Source: Bradyrhizobium nanningense (GTDB lineage: Bacteria; Pseudomonadota; Alphaproteobacteria; Rhizobiales; Xanthobacteraceae). Taken from it: DNA of 64,000 bases. Each line of letters begins with the position of its first letter. Position 1 is the first letter of the stretch. The translations under genes were made by a program, and so were the position numbers. A model generated the notes under the pieces. The model was not told where the DNA came from, did no database searches, and saw only the letters and a program-made list of their open reading frames with translations. The stretch covers positions 186,001 through 250,000 of the forward strand of contig NZ_LBJC01000023.1 in NCBI RefSeq assembly GCF_004114535.1, given 5' to 3'. Below, piece by piece: positions 35,121 through 43,505 of this stretch.

Positions 35121-36248
35121 CTAAGCCGGCGTCAACTCGTCATACACCGGATAATCCGTATACCCCTTTTCCTCGCCGCCATAGAACGTCGCACGGTTGT
35201 ACGGCGTGATCGGATAATCGTGCGCGAGGCGGTGCGGCAGATCGGGGTTGGAGATGAAGATGCGGCCGAAGGCGATGACGTCGGCGTGGCCGTCGGCGAT
35301 CGCCGCGTTCGCGGTCTCGCCGGTGAAGCCGCCGGCGGTCATCAGCACGCCGCTGTAGAGCGGACGGAACAGCACCATCGCCGATGGCACGTTCTCCCAA
35401 TGGACGTCGGCACGGCCGGCGCCGCTGGAGCGTGGCTCGATGAAGTGCAGATAAGCGAGACCGAGCTTGTCCAGCGCCTTCACGACGTAGGTGTAGAGCG
35501 GCATCGGATCCGGCTCGCCGGAATCATTGGCGATGCCGTGGGGCGAGAGCCGCACGCCGACGCGGTTCGCGCCCCAGACCTCGATCGCCGCCTGCGTGAC
35601 TTCGAGCAGCAGCCGCGCGCGGTTCTCGATCGAGCCGCCATATTGATCGGTGCGCTGGTTGCTGCGCGACTGCAGGAATTGCTCGAGCAGGTAGCCGTTG
35701 GCGCCGTGGATCTCGACACCGTCGAAACCGGCGGCGAGCGCATTCTTCGCGCCTTGCCGGAACGCCTCGACGATATTCTTGATCTCCTCGGTCTCCAGCG
35801 CGCGCGGCGTCTCATAGTCCGAGATCCTGCCGTCGGCCGTCATCGCCTTCATCCCCTCCCCCTTGATCGGGATCGCCGAGGCCGAAACCGGCAGCTCACC
35901 GCCATGGAAGGAGGAATGCGAGACGCGGCCGACATGCCAGAGCTGGAGGAAGATGATGCCGCCCTTTGCGTGCACTGCGTCGACCACCTTGCGCCAGCCG
36001 TCGATCTGCGCCTGCGAATAGATGCCGGGCGTCGCCGGATTGCCGCGGCCGTGCGACAGCACCGGCGAGGCTTCGGCGATGATCAGGCCGCCGGGCGTGG
36101 CGCGCTGGGCGTAATATTCAGCGTTGAGCGGTCGCGGCGAAAAGCTCTCGCGCTCGGCCCGCATGCGCGTCAGCGGCGCCATCGCGACGCGATGCGCAAG
36201 CTTGTACGGACCGACCTGCAACGGTCTAAACAACGCTTCGAATTTCAT
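35121..36248 (-). CDS. Old yellow enzyme family NADH:flavin oxidoreductase (NemA-like)
   Basis: The 375-residue FMN enzyme reduces activated alkenes, nitro compounds or electrophilic metabolites with NAD(P)H. FMN-binding HRVAMAPLTRMRA (about 19-31), the substrate-anion-binding pair in EIHGANGYLLEQ (His and Asn near 180) with the following Tyr, and the RLSPHG segment are intact. FGRIFISNPDLP near the end is the phosphate-binding part. It stands on the same strand as the neighbouring GFA-like and aldehyde dehydrogenase genes, with palindromic repeats on its upstream side. Detoxification is the safest role. Confidence 0.94.
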   Translation of the reverse strand: MKFEALFRPLQVGPYKLAHRVAMAPLTRMRAERESFSPRPLNAEYYAQRATPGGLIIAEASPVLSHGRGNPATPGIYSQAQIDGWRKVVDAVHAKGGIIFLQLWHVGRVSHSSFHGGELPVSASAIPIKGEGMKAMTADGRISDYETPRALETEEIKNIVEAFRQGAKNALAAGFDGVEIHGANGYLLEQFLQSRSNQRTDQYGGSIENRARLLLEVTQAAIEVWGANRVGVRLSPHGIANDSGEPDPMPLYTYVVKALDKLGLAYLHFIEPRSSGAGRADVHWENVPSAMVLFRPLYSGVLMTAGGFTGETANAAIADGHADVIAFGRIFISNPDLPHRLAHDYPITPYNRATFYGGEEKGYTDYPVYDELTPA

Positions 36249-36321
36249 GTGGTCCCCGGATGTCTATGAAAGGATGTGGATAGAAGGGAAATGGCAGCCT
36301 GAAAGGCCGGCGCTCGTTCTC

Positions 36322-36466
36322 CCTCTCCCCGTTCTTACGGGGAGAGGGTTGGGGTGAGGGGCTATCTCGGCAATTTCGGTGCGAGCGCAGTCCGCGGAGA
36401 CTGCCCCTCACCCGGAATCCGCACTTCGCGCGCATTCCGGCCTCTCCCCGCAGGCGGGGAGAGGCC
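36322..36466. repeat. Two CTCTCCCC palindromes
   Basis: CCTCTCCCC/GGGGAGAGG at 36322-36347 and GGCCTCTCCCCG/CGGGGAGAGGCC at 36439-36466 are two hairpins of one repeat family, joined by complementary CCCCTCACC and GGGTGAGGGG stretches. It lies between the aldehyde dehydrogenase and old yellow enzyme genes and should fold into one large structure. Confidence 0.8.
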
Positions 36467-36480
36467 AAGAAGGACAGGCC

Positions 36481-37977
36481 TTACGCCGTCTTGATCCAGA
36501 CGGCCTTCACGTTGAGATATTCCTCGACATGCTGCTTGCCGGACTCGCGGCCGTAGCCGCTCATCTTGTAGCCGCCGAAGGGCACGGCCGGATCCATCGC
36601 CTGGTAGCAGTTCACCCACACCGAACCGGCGCGCAGCGATTTTGCGACCGCATGCGCCTTGCTGACGTCGCGCGTCCACAGGCCGGAGCCGAGGCCGAAG
36701 GTGGTGTTGTTGGCGCGCTTGACGAGCTCTTCCATGTCCTTGAACGCGATCGCCGAGATGACGGGCCCGAAGATCTCCTCCTGCGCGATGCGCATGTTGT
36801 CCTGGACGCCGGCAAATACCGTCGGCGAGACGAAGAAGCCCTTCGACAGCGCACCCTCGGTGACGCGGCCGCCGCCGGCGAGCGCGCGTGCGCCTTCCTT
36901 CTGGCCGATGTCGAGATAGCCGGTGACGCGTTCGAGCTGCTGCTCGGAAACCAGCGGGCCGATCTGCACATTGGGATCGAGGCCGTTGCCGACCTGCAGC
37001 TTCTTGCCGAATTCGGCAACGCGACCGACGAACTCCTCGTAGATCGACTGCTCGACGAACAGGCGCGTGCCGGCGCTGCAGATCTGCCCGGAATTGGCAA
37101 ACACCGCCATCGCGGCGCCGGGCACGGCGGCATCGAGATCGGCGTCCGCGAACACGATGTCCGGCGATTTGCCGCCGAGCTCGAGCGATACGCGCTTCAG
37201 ATTGCTGGCGGAGGCGCGGATGATCGATTGCCCGGTGACATGGGAGCCCGTGAACGCGACCTTGTCGACGTCATGATGCGAGGCGAGCGCGGCGCCGGCG
37301 GTCTCGCCATAGCCGGGCACGACGTTGACGACGCCGGGCGGAATGCCCGCCTCCATCGCCAGCTCGGCGATGCGCAGCGAGGTCAGCGGCGCCTCTTCGG
37401 CGGGCTTGAGCACGACGGTGCAGCCGGTCGCGATCGCGGGACCGATCTTCCAGATCGTCGCGGTGAGCGGCCCGTTCCAGGGAATGATGGCGCCGACGAC
37501 GCCGATCGGCTCCTTCAGCGTGTAGGAGAAGATTTCGCCCGGCAGCGAGTTCTCGATGGTCTCGCCGTGGATCGCGGTGGTCTGGCCGGCGTAATAGCGC
37601 AGCATGCCGACGGCACGCAGGCGATAGGCCCGGGTGCGGCTGAGCGGCGCGCCCATGTCCAGCGTGTCGAGCTGCGACAATTCGTCAAAATTCTTCTCGA
37701 CGAGGTCGGCAAGCCTGAGGAGTAGGTTCTGCCGCTCGAACGGCTTGACCTTGCTCCAGGGTCCTTCGAAGGCGCGGCGGGCGGCGGCAACCGCACGATC
37801 GATGTCTTCCTTGTCACCTTCGGCGACAGTTGCGAGCAGCTCGCCCGTTGCGGGATTGCGGGTCTCGAAGCGCTTGCCCGAGGCTGCATCGACCCATTTC
37901 CCGTCGATCAGCATCTGCTTGTAGGACCCGTTCGCGAACGGATGGCGCGTGATCGGAATAGCCTGCGACACAGCCAT
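36481..37977 (-). CDS. Aldehyde dehydrogenase
   Basis: The 498-residue NAD(P)-dependent enzyme oxidises aldehydes to acids. It has PWNGPL at the cofactor fold, ELGGKSPDIVF with the catalytic Glu, GQICSAGTRLFV with the nucleophilic Cys, the EEIFGPVI segment and PFGGYKMSGYGRE. The start MAVSQAIPITRHPF is taken because the longer frame extends into the divergent promoter. It is divergent from an SDR gene with 183 bases between. Oxidation of the aldehyde produced by the nearby ThDP enzyme is possible but unproven. Confidence 0.94.
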   Translation of the reverse strand: MAVSQAIPITRHPFANGSYKQMLIDGKWVDAASGKRFETRNPATGELLATVAEGDKEDIDRAVAAARRAFEGPWSKVKPFERQNLLLRLADLVEKNFDELSQLDTLDMGAPLSRTRAYRLRAVGMLRYYAGQTTAIHGETIENSLPGEIFSYTLKEPIGVVGAIIPWNGPLTATIWKIGPAIATGCTVVLKPAEEAPLTSLRIAELAMEAGIPPGVVNVVPGYGETAGAALASHHDVDKVAFTGSHVTGQSIIRASASNLKRVSLELGGKSPDIVFADADLDAAVPGAAMAVFANSGQICSAGTRLFVEQSIYEEFVGRVAEFGKKLQVGNGLDPNVQIGPLVSEQQLERVTGYLDIGQKEGARALAGGGRVTEGALSKGFFVSPTVFAGVQDNMRIAQEEIFGPVISAIAFKDMEELVKRANNTTFGLGSGLWTRDVSKAHAVAKSLRAGSVWVNCYQAMDPAVPFGGYKMSGYGRESGKQHVEEYLNVKAVWIKTA

Positions 37978-38160
37978 GGCTGCACTCCCTGTCAGGTGAT
38001 TGATTGGTTCGATCTGGGCGGGATCGTTATGTCGAAGGATACAGCGGGGCCGGAAAGGCGTAAAGGCAGCGTGGAACGAAGACCTCCCATGCCGACTTGT
38101 GCAGGGTCGCGCAGCCGCCATGTTATAGCTCGCGCGAAGCCCCTCTTGCGGAGACGCACC

Positions 38161-39006
38161 ATGCCACATGCCGCGATCGCCAAAGACAATGTTGCCGTGA
38201 TCACAGGCGGCGCATCCGGCATCGGATTTGCCGCCGCCACCGCCTTTGCGCGCGCTGGAATGAAGGTGTGTATCGCTGACGTCGACGAACCCCGGTTGGC
38301 AGACGCTGCAACAAAATTGTCATCCGTCACGTCTGCCGTAGACGTGATGACCTTCGCGGTCGATGTCAGCAACGCCGAGAGCCTGGCGGAACTGGAGCGC
38401 GCGGTGCGCGAGCGGTTCGGCGGCACCGACGTCCTCATGAACAATGCCGGCATCCAGCCGGGCAGCACGCTGTTCGGCGAGCCCGATCACTGGCAGCGCA
38501 TCATCGCCGTCAACATGTGGGGCATCATCAACGGCTCACGCATCTTCGCGCCCAACATGATCGCGCGCGGCAAATGCGGCCTCATCATCAATACCGGCTC
38601 CAAGCAGGGCATCACCACGCCGCCGGGCGATCCCGCCTACAACGTCTCCAAGGCCGGCGTGAAAGCGTTCACCGAGGCGCTCCAGCACGAGCTGCGCAAC
38701 ACGAAGGACCGTCGCGTCACGGCGCACCTTCTGATCCCCGGCTTCGTCTTCACCGGCCTCACCGCGAAGGGCCGCACCGAGAAGCCGGCCGGCGCCTGGA
38801 CGCCGGAGCAGACGGTCGATTTCATGCTGGCGCGCCTGGAGGCCGGCGATTTTTACATCCTGTGCCCGGACAACGACGTGCCGCGCGCGCTCGACGAGAA
38901 GCGCATGCTGTGGGCCGCCGGCGACATCGTCGAGAACCGTCCGCCGCTGTCGCGCTGGCATCCGGATTACGCGGACGCGTTCAGGAAGTTTGTGGAGGGG
39001 GAGTAG
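38161..39006 (+). CDS. Short-chain dehydrogenase/reductase
   Basis: The 281-residue classical SDR has the cofactor loop TGGASGIG (about 15-22), DVDEPR after strand beta-2, which favours NAD(H), the NNAGIQPG structural motif, a Ser in INTGSKQGI and the YNVSK catalytic pair. The C-terminus is longer than in most SDRs and ends WHPDYADAFRKFVEG. The ATG at 38161 begins directly with the fold; the longer frame runs through the promoter shared with the aldehyde dehydrogenase. Substrate unknown. Confidence 0.92.
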   Translation: MPHAAIAKDNVAVITGGASGIGFAAATAFARAGMKVCIADVDEPRLADAATKLSSVTSAVDVMTFAVDVSNAESLAELERAVRERFGGTDVLMNNAGIQPGSTLFGEPDHWQRIIAVNMWGIINGSRIFAPNMIARGKCGLIINTGSKQGITTPPGDPAYNVSKAGVKAFTEALQHELRNTKDRRVTAHLLIPGFVFTGLTAKGRTEKPAGAWTPEQTVDFMLARLEAGDFYILCPDNDVPRALDEKRMLWAAGDIVENRPPLSRWHPDYADAFRKFVEGE

Positions 39007-39060
39007 GCTTGCACCGCTCTATCACTCCCTCGCCCCGTTCTTACGGGAGAGGTAAGAAGC

Positions 39061-39267
39061 CTACAGCGTCTCTTGCTTGTGCCCGCAATTCTTGCAGGCG
39101 AACTTGACGCGGCTCTGGCCCTTCTCCGCCTGGACCCGGTTCGGGGCGCCGCACTTGCCGCAGACAGCCTCGATGCGGGTCGTGCCCTGCTTGACGACGA
39201 TGGATTTCTTTTCCATCGATTCGCGGATCAGGCGCTCGGCCTCCTCACGCAGCGATTGTTTCGACAA
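39061..39267 (-). CDS. Small zinc-ribbon protein
   Basis: The 68-residue protein has two CxxC knuckles, VCGKCGAPNR and ACKNCGHKQ, 19 residues apart, with a basic, helical N-terminal half. A TTG at 39265-39267 with GGAG seven bases upstream is the likeliest start; an ATG 48 bases inside is the alternative. The protein may bind nucleic acid or act as a metallochaperone. It is on the same strand as the YiaA- and PspA-like genes upstream, 172 bases from them. Confidence 0.65.
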   Translation of the reverse strand: MSKQSLREEAERLIRESMEKKSIVVKQGTTRIEAVCGKCGAPNRVQAEKGQSRVKFACKNCGHKQETL

Positions 39268-39439
39268 AGCTCGTCTCCGCCTCTGAAAGCGCGAGAGCCA
39301 TATCGCACCTGCGGCCGAAGCACAATGCGCGATGCGGATTGCGGCCATCAAGACGTCATTCCGGATGGTTGCGACGCGAGAGCCGCGGCGCGTGTTGCTC
39401 CGAGGCTCTCTCTCGTCCGGATCGGCTCAAGGCGTTTTT

Positions 39440-39715
39440 TCAAGCGGCCTTGGACACCTCCATCAAGAGCCGCTCGGCCTTCGCGTCCTCGATGCGATTG
39501 ACCAGCCGGCTGCTCTCGTGATTGTCGCGCACCGTCTTGGTCAGGGTGATGCAGGTCTGGACCAGCATGACGATACCCATGGTGAGATAGCCCTTCATCC
39601 AGAAGTCGATCGGCAAGAAGAAGATGCCGATGGCGAGGAGGAAGGCGGAAGCTGCGAAGGACGCGCAAGTGAAGGTGACCCAGGCACTGCTGTGGGGTTG
39701 GCCGTTCTGGTTCAT
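39440..39715 (-). CDS. YiaA/YiaB-type two-helix inner membrane protein
   Basis: The 91-residue protein has two hydrophobic helices (about 13-35 and 41-61) of the YiaAB family: AWVTFTCASFAASAF and the second from FWMKGYLTMGIVML. The ATG at 39713-39715 has GGAG seven bases upstream. It follows the PspA-like gene by 39 bases and so is probably in the same operon, under the TetR-type control described nearby. Function of the family is unknown, but the pairing suggests a role in membrane stress. Confidence 0.82.
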   Translation of the reverse strand: MNQNGQPHSSAWVTFTCASFAASAFLLAIGIFFLPIDFWMKGYLTMGIVMLVQTCITLTKTVRDNHESSRLVNRIEDAKAERLLMEVSKAA

Positions 39716-39754
39716 GATGGTCTCCTGTTGGTTCAATGATGATGGGATTCGGGA

Positions 39755-40450
39755 TCAGGTCGTGGGCGTGCGCCTGGACTTCAGCCGCGCCAGCACGTCG
39801 TCCGCGGTCGTCTTCAGCCGCGGGCCAAAGCCCTGCTCGGCAAGTCTCTCGGCGGTCGCGAGCGGACCGGTGGCCGCATCGAGCTCGACCAGCGCATCGT
39901 CGGCCGCCTGAGCTTCCATCTGCCGATCGCGCAGACGCCGCAAAGTGCTCTCCGCCTCCGGCAGCGTAGATTCGTAGGGACGCGCCGCCTCGATGCCGCT
40001 GCGGCGAAGCGAGCGCACCGCCTCCGAGGCACGGGCGACGCGGCGGCCGCGATCGAGCTCGGTGATGCGGGCCTGAGCGTTGGCGACGTGCCGCTTCAGC
40101 CGGGCGATCTCGGTCGCGAACAGCGCGCGGGCCGTCATCGCGGCATCGCGGTCGGCCTCCAGGCCTGCGATGGCTTCGGCGGCCTCCCTGGCGAGATCGT
40201 CACGGCCGCCGTCGAGCGCCGCAACCGCGCGGGTTTCGAGATCGGCAATGCGGGCAACGGTCGCCTCCAGCTTGCGGCCCTCCTGCTGGTCCTGCGCAAT
40301 CGCCAGCGCCAGCGTTCGTTTGCTGCGCTCGACGGCGGCGGCGGCATCGCGCATCTGCTGGTCGAGAATGAGGAGGGCTGTCCGGTCCTCCAGCTCCTCG
40401 CCGGCGGCGGCTACGCTGCCGCGGAAAAGTGTCACGACGGTCTTGAACAT
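39755..40450 (-). CDS. PspA/IM30 family protein
   Basis: The 231-residue protein is almost entirely coiled coil, begins MFKTVVTLFRG as PspA proteins do with their membrane-binding amphipathic helix, and includes the LLILDQQMRDA segment. It should assemble on damaged inner membrane to maintain the proton gradient. The C-terminal part is more variable than in Escherichia coli PspA. It is the first gene of a leftward operon facing a TetR gene, and three palindromic operators lie in the 103 bases between them. Confidence 0.88.
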   Translation of the reverse strand: MFKTVVTLFRGSVAAAGEELEDRTALLILDQQMRDAAAAVERSKRTLALAIAQDQQEGRKLEATVARIADLETRAVAALDGGRDDLAREAAEAIAGLEADRDAAMTARALFATEIARLKRHVANAQARITELDRGRRVARASEAVRSLRRSGIEAARPYESTLPEAESTLRRLRDRQMEAQAADDALVELDAATGPLATAERLAEQGFGPRLKTTADDVLARLKSRRTPTT

Positions 40451-40466
40451 CTGTTGCTCCCTGTTA

Positions 40467-40538
40467 TGAGCGCTGCTCACAGAGGCTTTGTAGCAAGAAA
40501 CTTGAACATAGTTCAAGATTATTTTGAGCGCCGCTCAA
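40467..40538. promoter_or_regulatory. Triple palindromic TetR operator
   Basis: Three related dyads fill the gap between the PspA-like and TetR genes: TGAGCGCTGCTCA at 40467-40479, TTGAACATAGTTCAA at 40502-40516 and TTGAGCGCCGCTCAA at 40524-40538. The shared pattern is TTGAnC-N3-GnTCAA. They overlap the likely promoters of both genes, so the TetR protein probably represses both its own gene and the stress operon. Confidence 0.7.
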
Positions 40539-40553
40539 GAATTTGACGAATAG

Positions 40554-41162
40554 ATGTCTAAAGCATTGGAACGACGAGAGAAACTTCGCGCCGACTTAGT
40601 CCTGGCGGCGGAGCGGATGATCGCTGACCGTGGATTGTCGGGGGTGAAAACCCGCGATCTCGCCCGCGAGATCGGCTGCGCCAACGGCGCGGTCTACAAT
40701 CTCGTGGCTGACATGGACGAGCTGATCCTGCGTGTGGGCTCGCGCACGCTGCTTCGCCTCGACGAGGCGCTTGGCGCCGCGGAAGACGCGGGCGAGCCAT
40801 CACCGCAAGAGACGCTGGTCCGCATCGCCCTCGCCTATTGCGATTTCGCGGCCGAAAATCTCCAGCTCTGGCGCGCGCTGTTCGAGCACCGCATGGAGGC
40901 CGACAAGGTCGTCCCCGACTGGTCCGTCCAGGATCAGATGCAGCTGTTCCGCCACATCTACCAACCGCTGGCCGCGCTGTTTCCAAAGCGCAGCCGCGAG
41001 GAGCTCGGCATCACGGCGCGCAGCCTGTTCTCGGCGGTGCATGGCATGGTGGCGCTCGGACTGGAACAGAAGCTGGTTGCCGTGCCGTTGCCGGCGCTGC
41101 GCAAGGAAATCGCAGGCCTCGTGCGCGCGATGATCGACGGATTGATCGCGCGGGCGGCGTAG
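40554..41162 (+). CDS. TetR family transcriptional regulator
   Basis: The 202-residue repressor has an N-terminal helix-turn-helix (about 10-55, with GVKTRDLAREIGCANGAVYN at 30-49) and a C-terminal helical effector domain of the TetR_C_33-like type. It is divergent from the PspA-like operon, with operator-like palindromes between. The ligand is unknown; membrane-active or hydrophobic compounds would fit the target genes. A decayed gene follows directly. Confidence 0.93.
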   Translation: MSKALERREKLRADLVLAAERMIADRGLSGVKTRDLAREIGCANGAVYNLVADMDELILRVGSRTLLRLDEALGAAEDAGEPSPQETLVRIALAYCDFAAENLQLWRALFEHRMEADKVVPDWSVQDQMQLFRHIYQPLAALFPKRSREELGITARSLFSAVHGMVALGLEQKLVAVPLPALRKEIAGLVRAMIDGLIARAA

Positions 41163-41216
41163 AGGAGCGATCCGCATCTCGAGCGTGGCTAGACGAACAT
41201 TCCGAGCACTGGTTGA

Positions 41217-41963
41217 CGCGCATCGTTTCCCCCAGAGCGCGAGCCATCCAGTCCGCCGATCCCCGGCACCGCCACATCGATCGTCGCGGAGAGTTCTCCG
41301 CCCGTCGACGAGGCCGGTCTGACCGATCTCCCGCTCCGTGAGCTGCGTGACATTCTCCATGCCGAGAAGCAGCTGACCAAGGCGCTGCCCAAGATGGCGC
41401 AGTCCGCTCGCTTCGATCAGTTGCGTGAATGTTCGAGCAGCATCTGGCCGAGACCGAAAATCAGGTCGAGCGCATCAACGAATGCTTCGAACTGCTCGGC
41501 GAGAATGCTCGCGCCGCCCTGCAAGGGCATGATGGGCCTGATCGAGGAAGGCCAGGAGGTCATGAAGGAAGCTGAGGAGAAGGAGGACGCAGCCGCCGAC
41601 CTCGCGCTGATCTCAGCGGCCCAGCGCGTCGAACATTACGAGATGTCCGGCTACACCACTGCACGTAGCCTGGCGCAGCAGCTCCGGCATAGCGCCATCG
41701 TCGCCCTGCTCTCCAAATCCCTCGCCGAGGAAGAGAATGCGGACCTGCTGCTCAACCAGGTCGCACGGTCATTGATGTCGGTGGCGAATGCCGGCGGCGC
41801 TAGAGCAGGCGGAATAGGACATTTGCGAAGGACGGTAACCGATCGCCTCGCGCTGTCGTACGCGGGGCGATACGATCGGCTAGCCCCGAATATTGCGCCT
41901 CGGCGTGCACGTGTTCTCGGCGATGCCCGCCATCGTCAACAACCGCGTCGCGAGCGTGCCTGA
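41217..41963 (+). pseudogene. Decayed DUF892 (YciE/YciF ferritin-like) gene
   Basis: From about 41325 the frame encodes LRELRDILHAEKQLTKALPK, the start of the DUF892 ferritin-like family. At about 41431 homology jumps to the next frame for 29 codons (FEQHLAETENQVER, then INECFELLGENAR) and at about 41518 returns to the first frame (CKGMMGLIEEGQEVM and HYEMSGYTTA). A one-base loss and a one-base gain explain this. No start codon is found before the homology, so the N-terminus is also lost. The frame stays open, so a protein with a scrambled middle could still be made. A general stress role is the family norm. Confidence 0.75.
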
Positions 41964-42342
41964 TAGTCGATCGACAGGCCTCACAGCGCGACCTGCCCCG
42001 GTGTGGCCCACCTTTCCCACTAGCTGAAATCGCCGCTGACCTCGATCAAGGGCGCGGCCGAGCTGTTGCAGGATTCGGTTCAAGGCAAATCCGAGGGCCT
42101 GACGCCGGCCGAGCAGAACACGTTCATCGCCAACATCGTGTCCGACACGCAGCGGCTGGAGGCAATGGCGCAGCGCTTACGCGAGCTCGTCCGCGCCGAG
42201 AGCCTGCCGCAGAACGAGTGCACCGAACTCGCGCCCGTGATCGCCGACCTCAGGAGCCGGTTTCCAGCGAGCTCGATCGAGGCCAGCGGCAGCCTCGACC
42301 GCGCCATCGGCATGTCCGGCGAAAAGGCGCTGCATCACCCCT
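41880..42342 (+). pseudogene. Remnant of a sensor histidine kinase
   Basis: Fragments of a membrane sensor kinase lie in broken frames: LGVHVFSAMPAIVNNRV near 41900-41950, then after a deletion SH, a TAG stop, and LKSPLTSIKGAAELL at about 42015-42070, continuing to DRAIGMSGEKAL near 42330. The TAG replaces the Glu codon after the phospho-accepting His of the H-box. The ATP-binding domain is missing, cut off where a palindromic repeat begins. No response regulator adjoins it. Confidence 0.7.
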
Positions 42343-42356
42343 CAGTTTCTTGGTCG

Positions 42357-42403
42357 GGCATGATCTATTCGGAAAACCGCTTCACACTTTTCCGGATCAT
42401 GCC
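42357..42403. repeat. GGCATGATC palindromic repeat
   Basis: GGCATGATC (42357-42365) and GATCATGCC (42395-42403) enclose GGAAAA/TTTTCC. It lies immediately after the small membrane-protein gene on the minus strand and may serve as its terminator. A sister copy is at 55873-55943. Confidence 0.75.
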
Positions 42404-42543
42404 TAGATCGCGAAGACCCAGGCGGCGACGATGGCGCCGATGGTGACCAGACCAGCGATGGTCCAGCCGGCGGCATATTCCAGCTCGGGATGGCCGGTCG
42501 CCCGCATGATCTCTGCCGGATCGGCGGTATGCTTATGTGCCAT
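42403..42543 (-). CDS. 46-residue membrane protein
   Basis: This short gene has an ATG at 42541-42543 preceded by GAGAGG at the right distance. The product starts MAHKHTADPAEIMRATGHPE, a polar cytoplasmic or periplasmic part, and ends with a single membrane helix (WTIAGLVTIGAIVAAWVFAI). Codon use is normal for the region and a terminator-like repeat follows the stop. It resembles small hypothetical proteins of Bradyrhizobium with an ExxR-type head and one helix, but I know no function. Confidence 0.65.
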   Translation of the reverse strand: MAHKHTADPAEIMRATGHPELEYAAGWTIAGLVTIGAIVAAWVFAI

Positions 42544-42615
42544 GACAGCCTCTCGCACGTTACTTCCCGCGTCATATGTAAGTCGCTTGAGCCGGCAAAA
42601 GGTTCCGTCACGGAA

Positions 42616-43194
42616 ATGCGAGGAATGACGCAGCTCGGATTATTCACTGAGCCGGAAGCAGGACCTTCAGGGCTTCGCTATGTCGACAATTTTATCGAAG
42701 CCGCCGTCGAGCGGGCGCTGATCGGCCGCATCGCAGCATTGCCGCTCCGACGCTTCCAGTTCGGGGCGTTCGAGGGCAACCGCCGGGTGGCGTCGTTCGG
42801 CTACCGCTATGACTATTCGCTGCAGCGGCTGGCCGAGGCGGAGCCGATCCCGGACTGGCTCCTGCCGATCGCGCGCCAGACCGAGGCATGGGCCGGGCTG
42901 CCGGAAGCCAGCGTCCGCCAGGTGCTCTGTACCGAATACGACATCGGCGTCGGCATTGGCTGGCACCGCGACAAGCCGCATTTCAAGGAGATCCTCGGCC
43001 TGTCGCTGGGCTCGGCCTGCAAGTTTCGCTTCCGCCGCCGGAGCGGCGACAAATGGCAGCGCCATACGCTCGAGGCGCAGCCGCGCTCGCTCTACATGAT
43101 GCAAGGCGAGGCGCGCTCGCAATGGGAGCACAGCATCCCGCCGGTCGAGGCACGCCGTTACTCCATCACGTTTCGGACGATGACGCCGACCTGA
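42616..43194 (+). CDS. AlkB-like 2-oxoglutarate/Fe(II) dioxygenase
   Basis: The 192-residue protein belongs to the AlkB-like dioxygenases that demethylate damaged bases or modify nucleic acids or proteins. The iron ligands are His and Asp in GWHRDKPHF (about 115-123) and the His in WEHSIPP, with the 2-oxoglutarate-binding arginines in RRYSITFR. FGYRYDYS is typical of the ALKBH4/6-like bacterial branch. Two ATGs nine bases apart are possible starts. It is divergent from the 46-residue gene. The substrate cannot be deduced. Confidence 0.88.
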   Translation: MRGMTQLGLFTEPEAGPSGLRYVDNFIEAAVERALIGRIAALPLRRFQFGAFEGNRRVASFGYRYDYSLQRLAEAEPIPDWLLPIARQTEAWAGLPEASVRQVLCTEYDIGVGIGWHRDKPHFKEILGLSLGSACKFRFRRRSGDKWQRHTLEAQPRSLYMMQGEARSQWEHSIPPVEARRYSITFRTMTPT

Positions 43195-43505
43195 CAAGCC
43201 GTCCAAAACAAACTCTCGAAAACAACCCCATGCTCAGTAGAAGGCCATTTCCGGCTCGAGCCTCGGCGGCGCCGGGCAACGGCTTGACGCATCGAGACAA
43301 AGCGGCGGCGGCGCGCAGCCGGCCCCGGGGCCCCTGCTTGCGTTCCAAACGCGGCTGCGCGCCGGACCGGCCGCCCGTTCCGCGCCGGCCGCAGATCGGC
43401 GAGAGATGCCGCGAATTCGCCTCAAGGCCGGCTGACTAATGAGGCGAATTGAAAAGACAGGCCACATCAGCGGGCCAATATGGGCCCCCGAAGGCCGGCA
43501 TCACC
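43195..43505 (+). other. Intergenic region with inverted repeat
   Basis: This 311-base GC-rich gap holds no credible gene. Near its end AATTCGCCTCA (43414-43424) and TGAGGCGAATT (43440-43450) form a perfect 11-base inverted repeat with a 15-base spacer, 56 bases before the next ATG. It could be an operator or a leader hairpin for the following gene. Confidence 0.5.
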
